DNA from: a virus
Reading direction: 5' to 3' (one strand)
DNA: 42,366 bases
Virus record (IMG/VR): IMGVR_UViG_3300023276_000379
Location: 1-42,366 of that record
Shown here in pieces: positions 16,014-28,100 of this stretch; within the stretch, counting starts at the first letter, position 1; each line of letters begins with the position of its first letter. The position numbers and the translations under genes are program-made. The notes under the pieces are model-generated. The model ran no database searches, had not been told where the DNA came from, and was given only the letters and a program-made list of their open reading frames with translations.

Positions 16014-16171
16014 TTGAAAAGATTAAACATGGAGTAATTGCTGTAATCCTAGCACCATTAATAATAGGTGCTTGGATGATTATCCCATTAATCTTGACAA
16101 TCTTACCTGTAATATTCCTGACTTTAGTCATATATTTTATATTACAGGAAGAATATTCCAAATCTAAGTAA
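16010..16171 (+). CDS. 53-residue membrane protein at the end of the rightward operon
   Basis: A short ORF with ATG overlapping the previous stop by 4 bases (ATGA at 16010-16013). It begins MIEKIKHG, then has two hydrophobic stretches separated by a proline (about residues 9-27 and 30-46: VIAVILAPLIIGAWMIIPL and LTILPVIFLTLVIYFIL), and ends with the charged EEYSKSK. It is therefore probably an inner-membrane protein with one or two helices. Size and layout would allow a holin- or antiholin-like or superinfection-exclusion role, but no lysis gene is next to it and nothing proves one. Its last 8 bases overlap, tail to tail, the end of the virion RNA polymerase gene on the other strand. Confidence 0.6.
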   Translation: MIEKIKHGVIAVILAPLIIGAWMIIPLILTILPVIFLTLVIYFILQEEYSKSK

Positions 16172-19100
16172 GAACTTGGACGACTGCTGGTACAGCAGCA
16201 GTCTCCCCTAAACCAAATGGATTCTGAAAAGGTGCAGTTGGTTCTGTAACAATGTTTGAATCGAATGGAGTAGATATATCTAATCCAAGCATAGCTTCAA
16301 GCATATGTAATAGGAATACTGATGCACTCTTCTCAGTTGTCATCCTAGCTAATACTTTAAATATTCTAAGAGGATATCGAGTAAATGGTGCTAGACCCAT
16401 ATCATTAGCATATTGAATATACTTATGTGTTGGTAAAGCGTAGTTAATGAAATCTTCTCTTAAATGGCTAACTACTTGATTAGCAGGTTGCTTTTGGTTC
16501 TTAACCAGATGCTCGTATATAGCAAATCTAGCAATGAAATCACTATATTGAGTAAGCTTTAATGCGAGTTTAAACGTACTTGTATTGGCTCCCATATACA
16601 ATTGATTAGTAGCTTCTTTACCTAATTGAGGTAATTTATTTAATACAGGATCAGCCCATCTGATAAATTTACTCTTATTTGAGTGGAAGTCCTCAGTAGT
16701 ATCAATATCTTCAACAATAGTTGGAAACAGTCCTTTATCAATTAGAGGTTTAATTGGATTAAGCCGCTGTAACTCTTTGTTTGAAACAATTCTTGCTTCA
16801 ATATCTTTACGTTGTATAGTAGTAATTCCAGCTAACTGTAATTTTTTAGCATCAGATACTAACTGCCTTTCAATATTTAACCATCTATCTAAATGACGTA
16901 TACCTTCTATTTGAAGTTTAGCCATAATTTCAGGAGGGACACCATTAATTATACCAACAATAGTATTACTGAATATATTATTCATAATCACTTGAGGTAG
17001 CCTTACAACAATAGTTGTCTTAGCAAATTTTACTATTTCTTGCCAAATAGTTTCAGCTTTTTTAAGCATGGATTGTATTTTATTCCTTGGTTTATCAACT
17101 ACACTAAACTTCCTATATGCAAAGAAAATATCAACCCAAGCATCTCTGACAACAATACCACCATCACCAAACACACTAGTAGCATACCTACGCATATCTT
17201 CAGGCATTAATCTATATATCTCAGCTAATTCTGGGTCAGTAGAATCTTTGTTTATGGTTACATAGCTCTGAGGTAGTTTTAAATAATTCTTATCAAAGTC
17301 TGCTTTAAGAATATCAATAGTTTCTCTATTAAAACCTTTAGTATTAGCCTTGTCTTCCATATGAGAATACATATGCCCTAGCACATTAAATGCTCTATCA
17401 TCTCTTTTGAATAATCTTTTCTCTACAGAATTAGATATAGTATTCCTATAATCTGAGATATGACCTTTATCATCAATAGTAGGGACCATAATATTATCTT
17501 GTATAGTGGTATTACTATTAAGAGTACGTTTCATCTCACGGATAGTCTTCATCTTAGTTTTGTTGAAGTCATTAATATTTTTTAAGAAAGTAGCTACATC
17601 ATTTGCATTACCTTCTTGTAACATGGATTGACCCATACTAACTTCACTAGTTAAAGAAGTGATAGTTTTAACCCTAGTGTTTAAAGCATAGTCTTTATTA
17701 ACCATAAGAACCTTAGGTTTAGAGTTAACTCTAATCTTATTCTCTGGAAGAGAAGATTCTATAACATAACCTTCTTTTAATAATTGCTCTACATCTACTT
17801 CATCAACTACTCTAGTATCAACAAATGGGTCATTTAATTTGGCAGCATAACCCTTGTGTGTATGCGCTATTTTGTTATCAAAGTTTTTAGTTAAAGATTC
17901 TTTCTTGAAAGCATTATGCATATCAACTAAGAAAGTAAACCCATTCTGCTTAGGATTAATAGCAACCTCACTATCAATTAAATCAACTACCTGTTTATTA
18001 ACAGTTGGATTCGTTAATTGTATACCATACAAGCTTGTTAATTTATTAATTAATTCAATTGCTAGATCCATATTCTTAGGAGCAGTAATTCCTAATTGAG
18101 GAATTGTATGAGGTAATATAGCAATTGATGTTGGATTCAACATAGTGTTGTACCAATTTGCTTTACCAAAAACATTCAAATGAGCCAAAGAATTACTCTG
18201 TTTTCTGTACAAGTTATACAGGTCTTTAGAACCTAACTTACGTAATTGAATAAGGGTATCCTTGATCTCATCTCCAACTTTACTTGGATCATCAATCAAA
18301 TCTCTTAAGTCTTTAAGATTATAATGTTTACGGAATAAAGCAGAAGCATCATTCCTTATAAGTCCCTGTGTTAAAGCTTCCCAAGTATTATCTGAAACAT
18401 TTTCTGTTAACATACTATCTTTGAGATCATTACTTACAACATGACGAACAGTATCTCTAGTTTTATCTATAACACTCATAGATCTAGCAAGATGTTCAAC
18501 AATAGGTATCTCTTCTTTATCACCAAAACCAATAACTTCCTTAATTGTAGCCGCTAGGAATTTACGTCTAGATACACCCATCTTAGCTGCCATATTATTA
18601 AAAGCGTTTAAATAAGCAGAAGTAGTTATTGGATTAACAACACCAGCAACTAATGAAGCTGTATTTACATACTTATTTTTATGCACTTTAAGGCTAAAAT
18701 TAGCTAAAGGTTCACCTATCAACTTAGTAGCAACTTTACTAATAACCTTATTACCAGCATTCAAACCATTAATAAGAAACTGAGTAGACATATGAGTCTT
18801 TTGTATCTTATTTAAATCTTTAACCAAATTCAGTAATACTACATCACCTGTATGGCCCCTATTAAATCTAAGTAATAAAGCATTTACAGCAATATTAAAA
18901 TAATGTTGTAAGGTAGCTGCAAAAGATTGTTTCTTACTATCTTTAAGTAAATTAGGTCTGAAAGAAGCTAAATGTTTAATCAAGTGTTTATTAGTTAATC
19001 CATAAGCAACAAATTCATGTAAACTAATTGGCACTTGTTCAGTTTTAATTGTACCTGTATTAAGATCCATTAATTGAATTGCTTGTGTTTTCTTATTTCT

Positions 19101-22100
19101 AAACACGTAATCAAACCTATCTTTAGCAGTTTTCTCCTCAACTAATTGATCTACATATATAGGTTGATTATTTGGATCCAAATTTAAGAATATAAAGTGC
19201 TCATTACCTTCACCAAATACTTTAGATAAATGTTCAATAGATTTATCTCTTAATCTAGCAATCTTATGTACTATATTAGATTTGGTACTAGAGAGTAGTC
19301 CAGCCCTACTTATTGCATGACCAACTTCATGTGCATAGGTTTCTCTACCAGACATAGCAATAGGATTAGTACTTGTACCTTGAGTAAGAGCTACATATAT
19401 ATTATCTCCAGCAATCCTACCTTTAGTCTTATTACCTAACTCGTCTAATTGTAATGTGAAATTACCTACACTGGGCATTAATTTAGCAGCATACTCTTCT
19501 AAGAAAACTCTCAAATATGCATCATGCTCTGCAGTTTCAGATATATTATCCTTAGCTTTAATTTCATCATAGGTTTGCGTTAATGTACCTGCATTCAAAG
19601 CTACTTTAGGTAGGGACTCATCAATATCTATTTGTCCTGGAGTAGAGCCAAATTCAGCTGTAATATCATTAACCAAATCCTCAGGAGAAATAACATTACC
19701 AGCACTATCTATTGGCTGTCCTTCTCTATTTACTCGTTGTGTTGGTTTAGCTTGTTGAGCAATAGATCCTTTAATATCATCTCCTGAGAGTATGAACAGG
19801 GGATCAGCAAAATGCTGTATAGAAGTAGCTTGGTTAAGTATTTCTAATGTACCTTTTCTAGTTTCACTAGCGTAATGCTTAACAGCTTTATTTCTATTTT
19901 TAAGAAATTTATCTAATCCTGCATTACCACTACCTGCTTCTTCTATAGCTTCCTTGATATCTAGTCTAGCTTGCTCAGGAGCACTTACAGATTCATTATA
20001 TGGATCTGCATCCTGTTTAGATATAACTTCCTTAGGAAAATCAGTTAAGTATTTTCTAAGAGAAGCTTTATCAGCGGCAGATAATTTGAGAGCATTCTTA
20101 ACACTTCTATCCAATGTATTGGATACTTCTTGAGCAATAGAGTATTCAGAATTAACTTTAACAAAATTCTGTAGATAATCAGCAGTAGCTGCTTCAATTA
20201 GATTTGATCCAGCTTGTACTGCATCAAACATAGACATCACAGGTTTGCTACCAAATACTCTTGTAATAAAGGCTGAATCCATACCTTGGGTACCCCCTAC
20301 TAAAGTAGCAACTCCAGGTTCAGTAAATATTTGTTTATGTATCTGGGATGTAGCTGTACCCCCAGGTACAGTATTAAAAAATGCAATAGCTGTATATGCT
20401 GGATCATTTTCAGTATTAACTACTTTCTTAGTCTTAGAAGCAAATAAACCTTCTACACGTCCTTCATCTAGATTTGAATTAGAATCATAGAACTCAATGA
20501 TAGGTAGAAATGCTCTATATTCCTTAGACTCTAGGAAGTCTCTCATCTGTTTTACCGTAGGAATACCTTTAGATTCATTGATGAATTTTAGATATCTCCA
20601 GTTAAACATATGAGATATAAGATTAATGTTACTATTCATCATTTCTTTAAAAACCTTAGTATCTTCTAAGTATTTCTTAAGACTAGATTGAACAGTGATA
20701 CCATAAGACTTACTTAAATGAGTGTGCATCATTTTACGCACATCTTCAGGTAACTTTGTTTGTTTGATATTGAAACCAGTTTCTAATGTTTTAACAGGTC
20801 TGTTATTACCTATATTATGCTCCTTAATAATTTTATTGATAATGCTTTGGGTAGGTGAATCTTCACCTCCAACTTCTTCAGCTAGTTTACTTTCAATATC
20901 CGTAACCAAAGCAGTAATAATAGTATCAACAGCTTTAGCTATAGCAGCACCATAGTTAGTAGTCATGGTTGGTGATTTAGCTATCTCCCTAGCTTCTCTA
21001 GTTATCTTACCTGTTAGATCCTTAAATTCAGGTACAAAATTGTTGTATGTAGTCATAAATTCAAATGGTTTAACTAAATCATTATTAAATTCAAAATTTT
21101 CACCTTTAAGCTCTGTATAAATCCGTTTAACCATATTGGTTAAATCAACTTTAATAGCCTTAAATCCTTTACTATCTCCATTTCTTAAAGCTTCATTCAT
21201 GTATTCTGCTAAAGAACTTAGTTCAGTAATATCGTTTGCAGCAGCACCAATAACTTGTCCATAGTTATCTAAATTACCTGGTTTTGAACTCCAAGTAGAT
21301 AAGTTCTCACCTTCTGTAAAGAAAACTCCACCAGCCTCCAATTTAGCCTTTGTAGATTCTGTTAATACACCAGCTTGGATTAATCCAATAATAACTCCAG
21401 AAGTTACAGCATCATTCTCTTGTGAAATAGATGTAGTTACCTTACCACCAGTTTTAGCTTTAAAATAATCAACCAATTCAAGAAGAGTATCCAAAGAGTG
21501 GGACTTCTCTTCATTATTTGTGAATTTACCTATCTTAGCAAAATCAGACATAGTAGAGTCTTTATTAGTTAATTTATTAACAAGTTCCTCAACACCTTTA
21601 TCTGACATAAATTCATCAAACATTTGATTAATTACTGCAGGATCATAATTAAGTTTAACCGTACCATCTTTTTGGATCTTAGCAGATTTAATAGCATTAA
21701 CTTTCTTCTCTAAGTTTTGCCCCAATCCTTGCATAACAGCAAGTTTATATCTAATTTCTGCATGAGAATTATCACCTTTCTTAAATGTACTTAACCAATC
21801 ACTATTAAATATAGAATGTCTCTGTAGCTTATTAGCTTGATAATTAAATCCACTTCCTTGGATCATTATTCTACTGTTAGTAATAGCCATATATTTGAAG
21901 AAAAATTCAGAATCTAATCCCCTCTCTTTAACCATGTCATAGAAGGTAAAAAGATTTTCTATTTCAGTTAGGATACCTAAATTTGCACCTTCATAAGACT
22001 TACGATGCTCTAAAGGTTTATCTTCAATAGAGTACTCATATCCAAGATTAATTTTAAATAACTCAATTAATTTATTTCTACTGTGGGTTTCTAATAAATT

Positions 22101-25100
22101 AATAAAAGCTTTCTTGAATCTAAAAGGAACATTGTTAGCATATTGAACACTCTTTTGAATTCCTACAGGTAAAGAGTTACCATTTTTAAAGAATTTAGGG
22201 GCAGGAAATTGCTTATCTGAATCATCTTTAAATCTAGGAAATACTGGACTACTAGGTTTATCAGTTAAAGATCCAATAACATTGGACATAGTATCTGACT
22301 TATTCCTTGAGTCTTTCTCAGTTTTAAATATATGCTCTAATTTATTAGATGTAGCAGGTAATTCAAGTATACCTCCATTTTCTACAGATGCTCTCTGTTT
22401 AAATTCAGCTGTAGTAGTATTAAAAGTGTATTTCTGACCTTTCTTAGTTTGTGCTGCTACTTGTACAAGATCGGGTGAACTCATACGAACATATATAGTA
22501 TATGGTTCACTAGTTGGCCTATCAAAAGCAAAAGCAGGTATAGCTGTTTCTACAACTAATTTCTGTTTACCTAGGATATACAGAGCATATTGACCCAGAT
22601 TTGTTGCCATCTTGTTATCAAAGTTAGAATCTGAGCTATCAACTGCAGTAATACCAACTTCTCTAAGAATAGCTTTACCCAATTCTAAAGCGAGAGTAGT
22701 CCTAGGAACCCCAGCATAACCAAATATATTATATTGATCACTAGTAGGACTATCTTTAGTATCTGCACCTCTAGCCCTATTTACTGTTTCCTTGGTTGCA
22801 GATAAAGTAGTTTTACCCTGTGTAGTTAACCAATTCATAGAAGTAGTAGCCATAGCACTTAGGATATTACGATCCATATAACCTGACTCTACACCACCTA
22901 CATTTAACTTCTTGAAAAGTAATTGAACTGGATCTAACCTAATACTTTCTTCAGGAGTAATAAATTGATTTGTACCTAGAGAAGTATTTATAACTGGACG
23001 CATAAACTTCTCAAATTCTGAATATTTCTTTGTTTTACCCTGCTTATCTGTATAGGTACTTTCTCTCCTAGCAGTAGCAACAAATTTCTTTTCAAAAGTT
23101 ATTAAACTTTTAATTAACTCTTTCTGAGTAGCACTTGGATCTTTAAATATTTGTAAAGGATTCTTACCTAATTCTACAAATAAATTCTGCACTGTAGAAA
23201 GTAAGCTTTTACTTGAAGCTACATTATCTATAAACTCAACAGCAATCTCATTACCTTCATCATCCTTTATAATCTTAAAATCAGGTTTAGTCTTCTTAGC
23301 TGGTTTAAAGAAATTAGCTAACTTCTTGGTATATGCAGGGAAGGTAGGTCTACGATCCTTAAATTTAAATATGTTTAAATGATTACTAACCTTACCCCAT
23401 TTACCAAAATCTTCCTCCTGATTAACCAAAATATCTGATAGGTTATAAGTAACCTCACCATCTTTAGTTTTAACCTTCTTATTGGTTAATGCAACAATAC
23501 CTTCTTCATTTCGATCCAATAAAGTAAGCTTGTCATAGTCTCTAATTACATGAGTATCATCTGAAGTAGGTATAATTTCAGTTGTTGTGCTAGCAGTCTT
23601 CTTATCTTTAAAGTTTGGATCATCTCTAGGATCAACTTCTTCAGATGTCTTCCCTTTAAGTTCTACTTTCTTAGAGGCAGTATGCTTAGGAACTTCTTGT
23701 TTAAATACCGCAGAATCAAATACAGCTTTACCCTGTTTAGTGAAATCAATATCTTCTTGTTTAACAGGGACATTATCTGAATGTAAACCAACACCTTTAT
23801 TTATTACTACCAATTTAGATGTTGCTCTTGTATACGCAACATACAGAGCATTATATAATGTTTTAAGAGGAATACTTCCTGTTCTTTCTTGCTCATTGCT
23901 AACAATATTATCTTCCATAACATACACATTTCTATAGGAGGATCCCTGAGATTTATGTGTATTGATTGAATAAGCAAATTGAACATGAGGAACATTACCT
24001 TCCATCAATCTAACTAGTGGAGTTAAATTAGCTGCTTTAGCCTTACTTACCCTATCATTCCTATTTGCATTTCTTTGAATAAATTGTTGGATCCTAGAAA
24101 TATTACCGAGTAACTCATTAATAGGGTGTGTTGATTGTGGAGATGGTAAATAACTAGTTGTTTCTGTTTCAGAGATTAAGTTACGCATACTTACTTCATA
24201 AAACTTAATTGGTTTACCTGCTAAATTGGCGTTCTCACCAGAAAATATAGCTTCTTTAATCTCTGCAAAAGTACGTTTAGCATTTGTTTTAAACTTGTCA
24301 TCAGTAGCTGCTACCTGTATGGCAATGTACGCATCAAAAAATTCACCAACATTCTTTGCAGAAGCAACGCCAGTAACTTTACTCGAATCTACTAGTGTAG
24401 GTTTAGAAGTTACCTTATACTCAAAAGAATTTCCAAGACCATCTACTTTAAGTAAACCTGTCTCTACATCAACGTCATCTGTCTCTTTATTAGTGCTATA
24501 AGAAATTAGAGCATCATTCTCAACATATGCATCAATTTCTTCACTATCAGCACCATATATTGTCTTTCTGACTATTCTATTTAAGTTAGCAACAGAAGTA
24601 TCTATACTGAATTTACGCTCATTATTATAAGTAAGTATTCTAGTTGATTCAGGATTCTCTTTGAAATCAGATATAAATTGATCCAATGCACTATCAGAAC
24701 CTTTACCTAAGAATTGTACACCAGCATTCTTCTTTGGAGCAAAAACATTGAACCTATCACTAACCTTGAGTAGTAGTTTACCTGCTTTTTCTTTAAGGAA
24801 AGCCCCTGCACCTTCAGCATGGAATTCATCTAATACACTAACAAATGCATCACCAATAGGTGTAATAGGTGATCCAGTATTCTGACGCACTCTAACAACT
24901 AACTCTGCTGAATGATCATACCCTTTTTCAAAAATAACTGAGTCTTTATTTTTGACCTCAACATTTGAATTATCATCTCTTACAGGTGCAAACTGATTAG
25001 GGTCACCAATATATAACTTCTTAATATGACCTAATTTAGGGTTATTTAAAGCCTGAACTACAGCTTCATCAGCCATAGATACTTCATCAATAATTAGAAG

Positions 25101-28100
25101 CTTAACTCCATCCATTTTGTCTTCATCAATTTCAAACTTACCAGGAGATTTCATCCCTAAAAATGAATGAATAGTTCCTGCAGTTTTACCTGCACCAAGA
25201 GAAGATGTTAATACTGCTGAAGCTTTATGTGAAAGAGCTGTATAAGATATTTGATTTGATTTGATCTTTTTATCATTTAATAATTTATCAACAAATTGAT
25301 TAACTATAGTAGTTTTACCCGTACCTCCCCCACCAGTAAGTAAAAACTCTTTACTATGTCTATCATTGTAAAATTCAAGCATCTTATCAATAGCTTCTTC
25401 CTGTTGGGTATTAGCAAATGCTCCAGGAAATAGCTCGTACTTAGTACCAATGACAGGAACTAATGGATCTCTCTTCTTAACTTCATCTAAGAGAGTTTCA
25501 CCTGTAACTTCAGAACTACTTATGCCTTCTTCTCCAAAGTTACCCTCAGTATTGTTAGAGAATGATCCAGTATCTATATCACTTGATCCAAGAAAAGATT
25601 CTTCTTCTACTGGAGGAGGTGCATTACCTAAGTCAATGTCTTGTTCAGGAGTAGCTGTAGAAGCCCCATTTTGGGCCTCTAACTGACTTTCTCTTGCATC
25701 AGGATTAACTTCATCTGTTTGAATAGGGGCTTGCCTATTTAAACCAAATTTAAGTAATTCAGTACGAAAAGATTCATCACCAGTTTCACTTGCATGTCTA
25801 CTAGCCAATATCTGATTAGCTTCATTTACTGCTATAGCATTATCTGTAGATTGTTTAATAAGAGTATCAAACGATTTACCTATTGCAGTATCAAAAGTAG
25901 TACCTAACCATTTAAATGATTTAACCTTACCGTCTTCAAATTTAACTTCTTCAATTGGATCACTATTATTCGTAGTACCTTTCAAACCATCATTAAGGGT
26001 ATTGATATGTTTGAGGAAATCCTTTGGATTAACTTTACCATAACGACCTTGGTTGTAACTTTTGATTATGTTGAATACTTGAGACTTACCAACCATTTTT
26101 TGAGTAAATGTCTTTAGATTACCAAGTACTTCTTTAGCCTGTTTTATATTCTTATCGTTAATAGCCTTTTCATATTGCTTACGATAAGTATTGATACCTA
26201 TAAATTTACTGTCTTTGTTCCTAGTACCTTCAAAGACTTGTTTGGTTACTTCGTTGGATCCACTAACCTTCTTCAATTTAGCATAGGTAACTAATTTATT
26301 AATCTGTGCTTTAGTAAACTCACCTGAATCAATTAAATCTTGTATAGCATCTGCAGGAATATCATCAGATTCATCTATATTCTTCATAACTAAAGATTTA
26401 GAAGCATTCTCATTGAATTCTTTAGCAGTAGTAGCAGGATTAATAATTCCAGCAATAGCTGTAGCCAAATTCTTCTTAAGTTCAGGAGTACCTGTCTCAG
26501 GATTAAGAGCACTACGAATTAATTCAGCAGATCTTTTAAGAATATCTACTTGTTCAATAAAATCAGCCCTATTACTTGGGGTTATCTTCTTTGATTCTCT
26601 AGCTTTAATCATAGAGTCTGATACTTGTATTATCTTCTCTAATTGATCTAATTTCTCTTGAGAAACTGTTGATACTCCTTCACCTAAATCAGATATATGT
26701 TGGATAGTTTTCTTAAGATTATCTAATTCTGCATCACCAGTTGAAGTCTGAGTACCCTTAATTGAATCTTTCAATTCAGTACCAGCTTTAACCACTGTAT
26801 CCTTAGACTTTTCTAATTTAGTTTTTAATTCGGCTATCTGAGCATCTAATGCAGCTTTCTTTCCATCTTTAGTAATGAAATCCTTAGTAACCTTAGCACC
26901 TTTAAGTAATCCTTTGGCACTAGCAAGTCCAATTTTACCTGTGATCTCTCCTGACTTAACAATACCCTTTAATAGAGCCTTAGCATTCTTTGTAGTGATA
27001 GCTTTCTTAGCAACTTCTTTTGTAACTGCACCAGCAACATTAATAGGGGTTCTAGCAGTACCACCAACAGAACCAGTTCCAGCACCTAAAGCACCAGCAG
27101 TAGCTAATCTCTTCTTAGCCTCTTCAGTTGTTAAGTCTGAAAACTTCTGATTATTGGCTCCCAATATTTCAGTAGATTCTTGAATAGATTCTTGAATACT
27201 TTCAGAAATTCCTTTCTCTAAGAAACCTCCTGCAGGTCTAACTCCAGGAACCTTGGCTAATTTACCCACAGGAGCTAATCTAGAGCCCTCTGACGTGAGT
27301 TTCTTAGCAAGGTCTTGCAAAGGCTTAGATTCACCTAAAAGAATCTTAGAAGATACCTTATCTGTGAGTACATTGACTGCAGATAAATAACCAATATTCT
27401 CCGATTCACTCGGATTAGGTAATCTCTGGTGTTTACTAGTAAATTCTTCAGTAATATCATTCTGTGCTTGATTATATAGAGCAATTACATATGTAGCCCC
27501 TTTAACCCCAGATTCAGCAAGAGCTTTCATAGTACCCAATGATTTAAAGAATTCTTCTACTAATTGTACTGGCTCACTTAGAACTGCTTTACCAAGCTTC
27601 TGTGTAGTATCCAATACACCTTCACCAGAATCAAAAGCTTTACCTACAGATTCATGTAATTCTTGTGATCCAGTTGTATTATAGAAAGGAGCAATCTCTC
27701 CTACAACGAAATCACCTAATTGGTCCGCAAATTGAGTAGCAGGTCTAGTTACTGGGTTATTTAATGCATTACCAATAAGGGGGGATATACCACCTTGTAG
27801 TGGCTCCTCTTGAGCTATATTTGTAGCAGTTAACTTATCCCTAACATTCTTAGCTAGAATCTTTCTTTCTTGCACTGATAGGTTATTTTGATTATCAATC
27901 AAATACTGTTCTTCAGGGGAAGAAATCCTATTAATATTAGGATTATTCTTAATAATATTCTCAGGAGCAGATGCAACAAAGTTACCCAACTCACCAATAC
28001 CTAAAGCAGTACCCCCTAGGATATTAAGAGCTTTACCTAAAGGATTATTCTGTGAGAACTCATCAGACAAGATTGCATTAGAGTCACTGAATTTAGCTAT

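Noticed and set aside
23587-23937. 116-codon plus-strand ORF inside the virion polymerase gene
   Set aside because: Antisense to conserved helicase motifs of the real gene. Several similar antisense ORFs occur across 16-28 kb and all look like shadows.
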